64,000 nucleotides of DNA. It comes from Eubacterium sp. Lineage in GTDB: Bacteria > Bacillota > Clostridia > Oscillospirales > Acutalibacteraceae. The stretch is from contig JAFSRX010000038.1 of the NCBI GenBank assembly GCA_017445905.1, positions 1 to 64,000 on the forward strand, written 5' to 3'. The position numbers were made by a program, and so were the translations under genes. Below the pieces are notes generated by a model, which saw only the letters and a list, made by a program, of their open reading frames with translations, did not search any database and had not been told where the DNA came from. Positions 45,257 through 53,691 of this stretch are shown here, one piece after another (within the stretch, counting starts at the first letter, position 1; the number at the start of each line of letters is the position of its first letter).

Positions 45257-45361
45257 GTGTCTTTCATTTCATAAATGCAAGAGAAATTATATATTATTAT
45301 TTGTAAAAAGTCAACACTTTTTTTAATTATTCTGTTTGTAATGTTTTTAACGCACAAATGT

Positions 45362-45390
45362 TTGACAATATTATATAAAAATATTATAAT
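45362..45390 (+). promoter_or_regulatory. consensus promoter of lexA
   Basis: TTGACA (45362-45367), 17-base spacer, TATAAT (45385-45390). The -35 overlaps CACAAATGTTTG, which is loosely like a Gram-positive LexA box but too degenerate to call. Confidence 0.65.
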
Positions 45391-45423
45391 TATATGTATA
45401 ATTTTTTCTGAAAGGTTGTCTTT

Positions 45424-46017
45424 ATGAAAAAAATAAGCAGAAAACAGCAGGAGATTTTTGATTTCATCAAGAGTTTTATTGATGAAGTTGGAACTCCTCC
45501 ATCTGTTCGTGAAATTGGAAACGCTGTTGGTCTCAGCTCTTCCTCAACTGTTCAGTATCATATTAACGCGCTTGTTGAGATGGGATATCTCGAAAGAGGC
45601 GATGCAAATATGAAGCGAAGCCTGAGGATTGCCAAAACGGGCAGCACATATCATGTTCCTTTGCTCGGAACTGTTACTGCGGGTAAACCCATTCTGGCAG
45701 TTGAGAGCATTGAGGATTATATTCCCGTTCCCGTAAGTTCAAAGAGCGCAGAGCTTTTTGCACTGAGAGTTCGGGGAGATTCAATGATAAACGCAGCTAT
45801 CTGCAACGGTGATATTGTTATTGTTGAAAGAACTCCTGTTGCTGAAAACGGCGATATTGTTGTTGCGCTTATTGAGGACGAGGCAACCGTTAAGCGATTT
45901 TTTAAAGAGGACGGGCATTTTCGTCTTCAGCCCGAGAATGAAAACTTTGAGCCGATTATTGTTGACTCTCTTGCAATTCTCGGAAAAGTCAAGTCGCTTA
46001 TCAGAAATTATGATTGA
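45424..46017 (+). CDS. lexA: LexA SOS repressor
   Basis: 197 aa. The N-terminal winged helix (RKQQEIFDFIKSFIDEVGTPPSVREIG) is followed by the self-cleavage Ala-Gly in TVTAGKP, the catalytic Ser in RGDSMINA and the Lys in EATVKRF. It represses DNA-damage genes and cleaves itself when RecA filaments form. The gene has a consensus promoter and is probably monocistronic, with the mrp gene 80 bases downstream. Confidence 0.93.
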   Translation: MKKISRKQQEIFDFIKSFIDEVGTPPSVREIGNAVGLSSSSTVQYHINALVEMGYLERGDANMKRSLRIAKTGSTYHVPLLGTVTAGKPILAVESIEDYIPVPVSSKSAELFALRVRGDSMINAAICNGDIVIVERTPVAENGDIVVALIEDEATVKRFFKEDGHFRLQPENENFEPIIVDSLAILGKVKSLIRNYD

Positions 46018-46096
46018 TTAAATATTACTCAAAATTATTGATATTTAATTAATCTTGACTTATAATATTAGAAAAATTTTCAGGAGATTTATAACT

Positions 46097-46921
46097 ATGG
46101 CAGAATGTAATCATGATTGTTCAAGCTGTTCAAGCAACTGCAGCGAAAGAGATCAGAAACAAAGCTTTATTCAGGAAGCTAATCAATTTTCAAATATTAA
46201 AAAGGTTATAGGAGTTGTTTCGGGTAAAGGCGGAGTCGGCAAAAGCCTTGTAAGCTGTCTTCTTGCCGCTAAATGCCAGAAGGAAGGGCTTAAATGCGGA
46301 GTTCTTGATGCCGATATAACAGGACCGTCTGTTCCGAAATCCTTCGGAGTAACTAAAAACGCAGTTCAGGATGAAACAGGACTTCTTCCTAACGTAAGCA
46401 AAAACGGAACAAAGATAATGAGCATAAACCTTCTTCTTGAGGATGAAAACGCTCCCGTTGTCTGGAGAGGCCCCGTTATAAGCGGCGTTATTCAGCAGTT
46501 CTGGACCGATGTTAACTGGGGCGAGCTTGATTTTCTTTTTGTTGATATGCCCCCCGGAACAGGTGACGCAGCGCTGACTGTTTTCCAGTCGCTTCCGGTT
46601 GACGGAATTATCATTGTTTCAACTCCTCAGGACCTTGTTAAGATGATTGTCAACAAAGCATATAATATGGCGAAAATGATGGATATTCCCGTACTCGGAC
46701 TTATCGAGAATATGAGCTATTATGAATGTCCCGACTGCGGAAAAAAAGTTTCAATCTTCGGAGAATCACAGATTGACCAGACAGCAAAGGAGCTCGCACT
46801 TCCAGTTCTTGCAAAGCTTCCTATCAATCCCGAAAACGCAAAGCTTGTTGATGAGGGCAGGGTTGAGGATATTGAATGTGAAGAGCTCGACGGACTTATT
46901 AACGCACTTCAGATTTTCTGA
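46097..46921 (+). CDS. mrp: Mrp/NBP35-type ATP-binding iron-sulfur carrier
   Basis: 274 aa. The N-terminal cysteine cluster CNHDCSSCSSNC is followed by the deviant P-loop GKGGVGKS, with DADITGPS, MPPGTGDA and the C-terminal CPDCGKK pair that holds a bridging cluster. It carries Fe-S clusters to apoproteins in the cytoplasm. The start at 46097 follows CAGGAG. An upstream start at 46055 adds a non-conserved tail. Confidence 0.9.
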   Translation: MAECNHDCSSCSSNCSERDQKQSFIQEANQFSNIKKVIGVVSGKGGVGKSLVSCLLAAKCQKEGLKCGVLDADITGPSVPKSFGVTKNAVQDETGLLPNVSKNGTKIMSINLLLEDENAPVVWRGPVISGVIQQFWTDVNWGELDFLFVDMPPGTGDAALTVFQSLPVDGIIIVSTPQDLVKMIVNKAYNMAKMMDIPVLGLIENMSYYECPDCGKKVSIFGESQIDQTAKELALPVLAKLPINPENAKLVDEGRVEDIECEELDGLINALQIF

Positions 46922-46954
46922 TAAAATTTAAATTCATTTAAGGAGGATAAGCAA

Positions 46955-47452
46955 ATGCCGAAAAGAGAAGGATATATCTCATGGGATGAGTATTTTATGG
47001 GCGTTTCGCTTCTTGCCTCAATGAGAAGCAAGGATCCGAGCACCCAGGTTGGCGCATGCATTGTCAGCACAGAAAACAAAATTATGTCTGTTGGATATAA
47101 CGGCTTTCCGAGGGGCTGCAGCGATGATGACTTTCCGTGGGAGCGCTCCGCAGAAAATGCAAACGACACAAAATATCCCTTTGTCTGTCATGCTGAGCTT
47201 AACGCTATTTTAAATGCAGGCGGGCAGAATCTTGCAGGTTCAAAAATCTATGTTGCGCTTTTCCCCTGCAATGAATGTGCTAAGGCGATTATTCAAAGCG
47301 GTATTAAAGAGGTTATTTATATCTCGGATAAATATGCTGCAACTCCGGGAACGATTGCCAGCAAAAAGATGCTCGATGCAGCGGGAGTTAAATACACCCA
47401 GTTCAAGAGCGACAAAAAAGTAACTTTCTCATTCAACGAAAGCGAAGTATAA
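46955..47452 (+). CDS. dCMP/cytidine deaminase family protein (ComEB-like)
   Basis: 165 aa. Zinc-site motifs HAELNAI and PCNECAKAI are present, with the N-terminal [12 protein letters not shown] typical of dCMP deaminases. It would convert dCMP to dUMP for dTTP synthesis. The ribosome site AAGGAGG is strong. The HAD gene starts 1 base after its stop, so they are cotranscribed. Confidence 0.9.
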   Translation: MPKREGYISWDEYFMGVSLLASMRSKDPSTQVGACIVSTENKIMSVGYNGFPRGCSDDDFPWERSAENANDTKYPFVCHAELNAILNAGGQNLAGSKIYVALFPCNECAKAIIQSGIKEVIYISDKYAATPGTIASKKMLDAAGVKYTQFKSDKKVTFSFNESEV

Positions 47453-47453
47453 A

Positions 47454-48062
47454 ATGGATATTGATAAGAAACTGGATATTGATTTATATGATTTCGACCA
47501 GACTATTTTTCCCTATGACAGCGGAACATTGTTTTTTATCTATTCAATGATCCGTTATCCCTGGTGCATTGTTTTGCTTCCCGTTATCGGGGTAGCTTTT
47601 CTTGCAATGCTCATCGGAATTATTCATTTCACGCAGTTTAAAAAAATCTGCTATATCTATGTTCCTTTTATTCCTAAGAAAAGGGCGGTTATTAAGTTCT
47701 GGGATAAGTATGAAAACCGTATTCAGCCGTGGTTTAAAGAACGAAAGAGATATTCGGTTGTTATCAGCGCAAGCCCTGATTTTCTTCTTGAAGAAATCAG
47801 CAAAAGGCTGAATTTTGATACTCTTATTTCAACCCGTCATAATCCTAAAACAGGAATTATTGACGGAAAGAACTGCCGCGGTGAAGAAAAGATAAGGCGA
47901 CTTTATGAAGTCTTTGATAAAGATGAGATAAATGTTGTTGATGTTTATTCGGATTCTTTAAAATATGATAAATATATTTTTTCTCTTGCAAACGGAAAAT
48001 GCTTTCATATTGTTAAGGGAGAAAAAATCGAGTTTAAATACTCGGAGGTTTATAACGACTGA
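47454..48062 (+). CDS. HAD-family phosphatase (HAD-IB type), membrane-associated
   Basis: 202 aa. The nucleophile motif DFDQT (LYDFDQTIFPYDSG) and a later VVDVYSDS acidic motif are HAD-like. A hydrophobic pair of helices (IVLLPVIGVAFLAMLIGI) at about 42-62 forms the cap or a membrane hairpin, as in phosphoserine-phosphatase-like membrane HADs. The substrate is unknown. It overlaps the next gene by one base (TGATG). Confidence 0.78.
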   Translation: MDIDKKLDIDLYDFDQTIFPYDSGTLFFIYSMIRYPWCIVLLPVIGVAFLAMLIGIIHFTQFKKICYIYVPFIPKKRAVIKFWDKYENRIQPWFKERKRYSVVISASPDFLLEEISKRLNFDTLISTRHNPKTGIIDGKNCRGEEKIRRLYEVFDKDEINVVDVYSDSLKYDKYIFSLANGKCFHIVKGEKIEFKYSEVYND

Positions 48063-49333
48063 TGAAATATGTATTAAGAGTTTTTGTTGTTCTTGTTCTT
48101 GCAGCAGGCATTGTATATGGCGTTTTTCGCTATACCAATCCCGAAGCGTTTGTTAATAACAATGCCGAGGTGCTGACAACAGTATCAAAGCCTGCAGCAA
48201 CAGAAAAGAATTCAAACAGGGTTTTGCTTGCTTCCATTGAAAAAGAAGATTTATACCTTTATAAAGGCTCAAAGGGAGTTCTTCTGAAACACGGTAAAAA
48301 TGAAGTAACCTTTACAAACTGGAGCAAATTCATTGATGCAGAGGAGCCCGAAATGCACTGGGCTGATTTTAATGGTGACGGAAGCAAAGAGCTTCTTATC
48401 AAAGCGGTAAGCGAAAAGAAAGAAAACGGAGATTTTCTTTATGAACTTTATCTCCTTCTTCCTAAAACAGACAGTGACGGCAAGGAAGCATATGATGTTG
48501 TTTATGCTTCAAGAAACACCTGGAGCAGTATTCTTGATAATAATATCAAAGAGGAAATGCGCCAGCTCAAAAACTGCAAAAAGATTATTCAGTTTTCAAT
48601 GAACTCAAAGAGCAAGGGTATTTCCTACAACAAGCAAACAGGAATTGCAACAAGCGGATATTCGGGATATGCGCGCGCTCTCCAGAATGACAAGGGCGAA
48701 TATATGACTGTCGATAACTGGGCAAAGGGCGACGGAATTTATTCAGTTTCAAAAGACAATATCATTTCGATAAATATTGATATTAATGTAGGATACAAGA
48801 ATTCAGATAAAACTCAGAACGCAGGAACAATATATTTTGAGCTGTTTTTGAATGAAGATAATAATTTCCAGGTTACCGAAAAGAGCATGGTTTTCAAGCC
48901 TGCCGAAGAATACCGGGTTTCAGACCCGAATGATACAGCGAAGGAAAGCTGGAAATATATTGAAAATAATTCAAACACTTCAGCAACTGAAGAAAATGAG
49001 CAAATTCAATGGATAAAGTATTCAACTGAATATTCCCCCGATGTTTTCACACAGACAAAGGATTTCACATCTGATTTATCCGATATAAACAAAGTCGAAA
49101 AAATTAAACTCACCGAAAAATATATTGAGCTGACTGCAAAACAGGGCGTTTCGTTTGATTCAGGCGCTAAAAGCAAGGGTGAGTTTTCGGTTGTAACAGG
49201 GGACAAGCTTGATATTGCCTATACTGCTGAAATAGATACTTCGGGCAAAAAAGAGGTTTTGAGAATAACATTTGACAAGGCATATCCTCAAAGCGAAATA
49301 AAGAAATTTACGATTAATTATGGAACAAAATAG
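48062..49333 (+). CDS. membrane-anchored extracytoplasmic protein of unknown function
   Basis: 423 aa. One N-terminal transmembrane helix (VLRVFVVLVLAAGIVYGVF) and a large outside domain. ADFNGDGSKELLIK is an FG-GAP/EF-hand-like calcium loop. The remainder is beta-rich and not recognised. It is translated from a TGATG overlap with the HAD gene, and the biotin ligase gene starts inside its last codons, so all three share an operon. Confidence 0.65.
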   Translation: MKYVLRVFVVLVLAAGIVYGVFRYTNPEAFVNNNAEVLTTVSKPAATEKNSNRVLLASIEKEDLYLYKGSKGVLLKHGKNEVTFTNWSKFIDAEEPEMHWADFNGDGSKELLIKAVSEKKENGDFLYELYLLLPKTDSDGKEAYDVVYASRNTWSSILDNNIKEEMRQLKNCKKIIQFSMNSKSKGISYNKQTGIATSGYSGYARALQNDKGEYMTVDNWAKGDGIYSVSKDNIISINIDINVGYKNSDKTQNAGTIYFELFLNEDNNFQVTEKSMVFKPAEEYRVSDPNDTAKESWKYIENNSNTSATEENEQIQWIKYSTEYSPDVFTQTKDFTSDLSDINKVEKIKLTEKYIELTAKQGVSFDSGAKSKGEFSVVTGDKLDIAYTAEIDTSGKKEVLRITFDKAYPQSEIKKFTINYGTK

Positions 49334-50108
49334 TATGCCTGAAACTTGCGATATTCTTAACGCCGATGTTTTAAAAAATAAAATCAAAAGAGATATTGAG
49401 ATAATCTATTATCCCAGTGTTGATTCAACAAACACCCGCGCAAAACATCTCATAAACGAGGGCAAAAAAAATAAAATGCTTCTTGTTGCCGATGAACAGA
49501 CAAACGGCAGAGGAAGGCAGGGAAAGCATTTTTTCTCGCCTGCAAAAAGCGGGATTTATATGAGCTATGTTTTTCATCCGATGAAGAACTTTGCCTCTAC
49601 TGTAACCGTAACAACGGCGGCGTCAGTTGCCGTTTGCAAGGCGATTGAAAGCCTGACCGATAAAAAGCCCGAAATCAAATGGGTTAATGATGTTTATCTC
49701 GGCGGCAAAAAAATCTGCGGAATTCTCTGCGAGGCGATAAGTGATTATGAAACGGGCAAAATAAAATCGGTTATTATCGGAATAGGGATTAATATCACTA
49801 CTGCCGATTTTCCCGAATATGTTGAAAATGCTTCGTGCCTCGGAGTAAACATAAAAAGGGCGGATTTGATTGCCGAGGTTACAAAGGAGCTTGAAAAAAT
49901 AGTTTTTTGCGATTATAACAGCTTTATTGATTATTATCGAGCTCATTCAATGGTTATCGGCAAAGATGTTTGTTTTACCGAAAACGGAGTTAAAACAAAC
50001 GCCAGAGCTCTTGCAATAGAAGATGACGGAGCATTGGTTGTTGAACTTGAAAACAAAGAAAGAAAAACGCTCAGAAGCGGAGAAATCAGTTTAGGCATAG
50101 CAAGATGA
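49320..50108 (+). CDS. birA: biotin-[acetyl-CoA-carboxylase] ligase
   Basis: 262 aa. It carries the biotin-binding motif EQTNGRGRQGK (GRGRXGR type) and KWVNDVYLGGKKICGIL. It lacks the N-terminal DNA-binding domain of bifunctional BirA, so it only attaches biotin to carboxylases. The first 30 residues precede the catalytic core and may include a later true start (ATG at 49335). Its stop codon TGA (50106-50108) is the first three bases of a dispersed family C element, so the natural C-terminus may have been altered slightly by the insertion. Confidence 0.88.
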   Translation: MEQNSMPETCDILNADVLKNKIKRDIEIIYYPSVDSTNTRAKHLINEGKKNKMLLVADEQTNGRGRQGKHFFSPAKSGIYMSYVFHPMKNFASTVTVTTAASVAVCKAIESLTDKKPEIKWVNDVYLGGKKICGILCEAISDYETGKIKSVIIGIGINITTADFPEYVENASCLGVNIKRADLIAEVTKELEKIVFCDYNSFIDYYRAHSMVIGKDVCFTENGVKTNARALAIEDDGALVVELENKERKTLRSGEISLGIAR

Positions 50109-50352
50109 ATCCGAATCGCCTGAAATGCAGTATTTAAGCGAATTTCGGCATTTTCGTTCTTGCTTTGCGCCGGCAAAGCTGCGACCTCAAATACCAAATT
50201 TCATTTTAACTCCAAGCATTTCAGGTGCGAAGCAGTTTAAAATGTGCAGATTTGGTTTAGGTCAAGGCAAAAAACACAAATACTTTCGTATTCCGAGTAT
50301 TTTTAACACAGAGATAAGGCAAATCTGCCATTTTAAACCGTGTTCGGATTCG
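50106..50352. repeat. structured dispersed element, family C copy 2
   Basis: 247-bp element with terminal repeats TGAATCCGAA and TTCGGATTCG. It aligns over its whole length with copy 1 (20981-21230). Its stems, for example CTTTGC/GCAAAG and CCTGAAATGC/GCATTTCAGG, keep pairing although the bases differ from copy 1. Confidence 0.8.
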
Positions 50353-50380
50353 TCTTACTCTGCCTAAGGAGGATTTAGTT

Positions 50381-50713
50381 ATGGTACTTTCACCACTTTT
50401 CACATTATATGTTGTTATCGTATTTTCATTTATTGTTACATCGGTTTTTATGTTTAAACCCAAGGGAAATGAAACCGTACATATTATTTTCTTCTGGCTT
50501 GCAGTTGCGCTTTCCTGTTTAGTAACCTTCATCAACGCAACCTCTCTCCCGATTGAAGAGACCAACAAGGTTATTGCTGCGTGGTGCGGCTTGCTGTTTT
50601 CGGCAGTCGGAATAATCATAAGAATGATATCGGGCAAAACAAATGCAGTTGCAAATGTTCTTGTTATGCTTTCAACTGTTTATGGCTGCGCAGGATACTT
50701 CTTATTGAATTAA
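50381..50713 (+). CDS. small membrane protein, about 3 to 4 segments
   Basis: 110 aa with hydrophobic segments (LYVVIVFSFIVTSVFMF, IIFFWLAVALSCLVTF, WCGLLFSAVGIIIRM, VLVMLSTVYGCAGYFLL). The ribosome site AAGGAGG precedes the ATG by 8 bases. The family is not recognised. It follows directly after the family C element and has its own terminator. Confidence 0.65.
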   Translation: MVLSPLFTLYVVIVFSFIVTSVFMFKPKGNETVHIIFFWLAVALSCLVTFINATSLPIEETNKVIAAWCGLLFSAVGIIIRMISGKTNAVANVLVMLSTVYGCAGYFLLN

Positions 50714-50756
50714 GAATGGAGAATTCAGGTTACTCGCTTCGCTCTGACAATAATTT

Positions 50757-50787
50757 AAGGCAACCTCGTTTTTTGAGGTTGCCTTTT
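50757..50787. terminator. bidirectional terminator
   Basis: AAGGCAACCTC/GAGGTTGCCTT hairpin with T-run on the plus side, between the small membrane gene and the convergent PHP gene. Confidence 0.8.
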
Positions 50788-51451
50788 AGTATGTTTTAAT
50801 CATTTCGAAGTTTTGGGATTTGAGAATGCGGATTAAATCGGAATTATCTTTAATTTTTTCTTCGGTTATTATTCCGCCGAGGGCTGCATGCTCCTTTGTG
50901 TGAAAATCTGAGCCCGAAACCATGAGTTTATTATTCTTCTTTGCCCACTGAAAAGCCTTGTCGTTTTCGTTTTTCGGTGTTTTGCCGTTGAATACTTCAA
51001 CTCCGTCGATATATTTAGGATTACATCTTAAAATATAAGGTCGAAAAGGGTGAGCCTGAAAGACGAGATAACCCTGAGAATGCATAAGATTATAAATGCT
51101 TTTCTCCCAGGGGAACATAAGATTTCCCTGCTTTTTCAGCCATTCGGGCTCAACGCCGTAAATCAGATAATCGGCGCCCGTTCCGTAGTGTCTGAGTTCC
51201 ATTCCGAACATAACTGAAAAATCCTCAGTTTCGTATTTCTTCATCTCATAGTATGAGGAAAGATAAAAATCAATTTTCTTCTGAGGAAAAACTCTGCTCA
51301 TTCCCGTGAAGGTCAGAGGGGAATAGTGTTCGGTTACAACAATTCCTGAATATCCCTTTTGCTTATAAAGCTCAACTATTTCCTTCGGGTGAACTCTTCC
51401 GCACTGGCTAACCATTTTGGTGTGGCAGTGCATTTCATATTTATAACTCAT
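50786..51451 (-). CDS. PHP-domain metallo-phosphoesterase
   Basis: 221 aa with MHCHTKMVSQCG, VVTEHYSP and VSGSDFHTKEH, the PHP metal-binding motifs. It is shorter than, and not closely related to, the PHP protein at 8.4 kb. It starts with an ATGA overlap on the upstream dehydrogenase gene, so it is the last gene of an IolB-dehydrogenase-PHP operon. A phosphatase step on a sugar phosphate is a reasonable guess only. Confidence 0.78.
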   Translation of the reverse strand: MSYKYEMHCHTKMVSQCGRVHPKEIVELYKQKGYSGIVVTEHYSPLTFTGMSRVFPQKKIDFYLSSYYEMKKYETEDFSVMFGMELRHYGTGADYLIYGVEPEWLKKQGNLMFPWEKSIYNLMHSQGYLVFQAHPFRPYILRCNPKYIDGVEVFNGKTPKNENDKAFQWAKKNNKLMVSGSDFHTKEHAALGGIITEEKIKDNSDLIRILKSQNFEMIKTY

Positions 51452-52527
51452 TTTGAACAAAGCGTCCTTCTGTAGATTTCTTTAATATCGTTTTCATTTA
51501 ACTGAACGGGATTTGTTTTCAGCTTCGTAATATTAACTTCTTTGACAAATTCATCGAGCTTTGCTTCATCAATTTTCGGCTGTTCGAGTTTGAATTCCTC
51601 CAAAACAGAATTGAAAATCTCAAGTCCGTCTTTTGCTTCATTTCCGCCCATAACCTTTGCAAAGGAATTAAAAAGCTCTTTTGGATAATCCCTCTCGAGC
51701 ATATATTCATAAATCTTTGAAAGCAAAACAGCAACAGAATGTCCGTGGGCGGTGTGGCAGTTCATGGTTATGTTGTAGCAAAGTGCGTGGGGAGCAACAG
51801 TTCCCGTCAGATTAATTGCTTTGCCGCCGTAGTATGAAGCCCAAAGCATACCTCGGTTGCCCTCGGGAGCGTTGTTGATATAGCCGTCTTTATTTTCAAA
51901 AAAGAGTTTTATTGATTTTGCCGCATATTCTCTGCTTTTATCATTTGCCTCACTGCTCCAATAACTTTCTATTGAATGACAAAGCGCATCAAGGCAGGTT
52001 GCTTTTCTTTGATAAAGGGGCAGAGTTTCAAGCAGCTTTTCATCAAAAAGAACATATTCGGGAATGAAATCAAAACTGTGAACGCTGTATTTATGAACTT
52101 CATTAAGATAAAAAACAGAGGTCTTTGTTGCCTCGCTTCCCGTTCCCGCAGTTGTCGGAATAAAAAGCGCTTTTATATAGTTGTTTTCAATATCACCATA
52201 TAGCGCAGTTTCTTCATCATTATTTGTTAAAATGCGAATCATTTTTGCGCTGTCCATAGGACTTCCGCCGCCTGCAGCAATCATAAAATCACATTTTTCA
52301 GCCTTAAAAAGCTCTGCTGCAGTGAGCATATCGTCGAAACGCGGATTTGGTCGGATATTGTCAAAAACAACTGGGTTAAACTGCTTTATATATTCAAAAA
52401 CATATGATTTTTCAAAGCTCTTACCGCAACAAAGGAAAGGCCTTTGAACATTGTTTTGTTCAAAAACCTTTTCAATTTCTATATGGCTTTCTAAAAATAG
52501 CGGTTTATTATCACGGTGCGTCAACAA
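51448..52527 (-). CDS. iron-containing alcohol dehydrogenase family protein
   Basis: 359 aa. It shows the NAD-binding GGGSPMDSAKMIR and the metal-site region of Fe-ADHs (HAHGHSVAVLL-like: NCHTAHGHSVAVLL, with LDALCHSIES). It would reduce an aldehyde or oxidise an alcohol using iron and NAD(P). The apparent start is a TTG inside the end of the IolB gene. I find no ATG with a ribosome site nearby, so the exact start is uncertain. Confidence 0.82.
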   Translation of the reverse strand: MLTHRDNKPLFLESHIEIEKVFEQNNVQRPFLCCGKSFEKSYVFEYIKQFNPVVFDNIRPNPRFDDMLTAAELFKAEKCDFMIAAGGGSPMDSAKMIRILTNNDEETALYGDIENNYIKALFIPTTAGTGSEATKTSVFYLNEVHKYSVHSFDFIPEYVLFDEKLLETLPLYQRKATCLDALCHSIESYWSSEANDKSREYAAKSIKLFFENKDGYINNAPEGNRGMLWASYYGGKAINLTGTVAPHALCYNITMNCHTAHGHSVAVLLSKIYEYMLERDYPKELFNSFAKVMGGNEAKDGLEIFNSVLEEFKLEQPKIDEAKLDEFVKEVNITKLKTNPVQLNENDIKEIYRRTLCSK

Positions 52528-53284
52528 TCCACTCGTGCTCCTTATCGTTTATTCTTGTTTTATCCCACGGGTCGCCGTCAAGATGACGGATGAGCCATAC
52601 ATAGTACATTTCATAACAGGGGGCTGTTACCTGCTGATGAGCGTTTCCGCCTCTTATGCAAAGACAGCTTCCGTTTTCGGTTTTATAAGGTGTGTCGCCC
52701 TCAAAGCCTGCGCCAAAGCCCTGAGCAGGGTTGAACTGATAGTAATAAAGCTCGGGCTGCGGGTGATGATGAGGAGGATATGACGACCATCTGCCGGGCT
52801 GGTTGAATACCTCGCCCATAACCATATTTGAATAGGGGGCGTTGTCGAGGTCAAACATTGTTGAAACGATTCTGTGGCCCGTTCCTTCCCATTGACCTTT
52901 TCCGAATTCCTGGTATAAGCAGTTATCGGGATTGTAGAACTGAGGCTCCCAGGTTTTTTCGTTATCGGTCATCTGAACGAGAACCTCGCTGTCTTCATAT
53001 GCACTAATAACAGCCTTTGTTTCTTTCGGAAAATGAACTGCGTAGGGAGTTTTCTGGAACGGATTTTCTCTCTGGCAGTCCTCGTTGATTTTTTCGCCAA
53101 CAGAGAAATTAATCTTTCCCGAAAGAAGAAGAATAGCGCACTCGTTTTTGCTTTCAAGAATTTCAAGCTTTTCTCCCTTTTCCATCTTCTTAACGTAAAT
53201 ATCCATAAGCATATCGGAATTTACGCCGTTCATTTCACATAAAACTTTTTTTCCGTTTTCATCATAATCAGGTTTATATAACAT
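52511..53284 (-). CDS. iolB: 5-deoxy-glucuronate isomerase (IolB family)
   Basis: About 257 aa. The cupin metal motif YPPHHHPQPELYYY and WLIRHLDGDPW are typical of IolB, which converts 5-deoxy-glucuronate in inositol breakdown. The start at 53284 follows AGGAG by 7 bases. The rest of the inositol pathway is absent from the window. Its partners here, an Fe-ADH and a PHP protein, suggest a short, unusual sugar-acid route. Confidence 0.85.
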   Translation of the reverse strand: MLYKPDYDENGKKVLCEMNGVNSDMLMDIYVKKMEKGEKLEILESKNECAILLLSGKINFSVGEKINEDCQRENPFQKTPYAVHFPKETKAVISAYEDSEVLVQMTDNEKTWEPQFYNPDNCLYQEFGKGQWEGTGHRIVSTMFDLDNAPYSNMVMGEVFNQPGRWSSYPPHHHPQPELYYYQFNPAQGFGAGFEGDTPYKTENGSCLCIRGGNAHQQVTAPCYEMYYVWLIRHLDGDPWDKTRINDKEHEWIVDAP

Positions 53285-53336
53285 AGTTTTACTCCTTTTT
53301 TTAAAATATTGACCGAACGAAGTGAGATACCTATTT

Positions 53337-53681
53337 GCTCCCCTTGTCAAAGGGGAGATGTCACGAAGTGACAGAAGGGATGGTCGGTGGTTTTAGGATG
53401 GGTTGCAGATAGGCGTTCTGAAACTTATATGCCCATCCCTCCACCGCTCGTCAAAACATCCTTCGTGATTGAAATATATTGCTTGGAAAACTTAGAATGC
53501 AATATATTAAAAATCACTGCGGATGTTCTTCCTCTCCAATTCAGTACAAGTATCTGAATTGGTAATCAAATCAAAATGCTAAACATTTTGATTTGAGAGG
53601 AGAAACATATGAAGGGATTATTAGAATTTTGCTCGCATAATTCTTCAATCCCGTAATATGTTTGGACGAGACAAGGGAGGC
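53337..53681. repeat. family A copy 3, interrupted by a family B element
   Basis: In inverse orientation to copy 1. It starts GCTCCCCTTGTCAAAGGGGAG, keeps TTTAGGATGGGTTGCAGA and CCATCCCTCCACCGC, and then breaks at 53447. It resumes as GACAAGGGAGGC at about 53670. The core that should follow CCACCGC is replaced by the family B sequence. Confidence 0.7.
53448..53669. repeat. structured dispersed element, family B copy 1
   Basis: 222-bp element bounded by TCGTCAAAACATCC and TATGTTTGGACGA. Predicted stems: AACATCCTTCGTGATT/AATCACTGCGGATGTT, CCAATTCAG/CTGAATTGG around the loop TACAAGTAT, TCAAATCAAAATG/CATTTTGATTTGA, and CCTCTC/GAGAGG closing a junction. A short frame inside (MKGLLEFC...) has no support as a gene. 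A related partial copy lies at 62365-62475. Confidence 0.75.
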
Positions 53682-53691
53682 TAATAGGTTT

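Noticed and set aside
45345..45375. LexA operator at the lexA promoter
   Set aside because: CACAAATGTTTG overlaps the -35, but the two halves match the Gram-positive SOS box too poorly to claim.
53600..53660. Small frame MKGLLEFC inside family B element
   Set aside because: It lies within paired stems of a repeat, ends after about 15 codons and is absent from the partial second copy.
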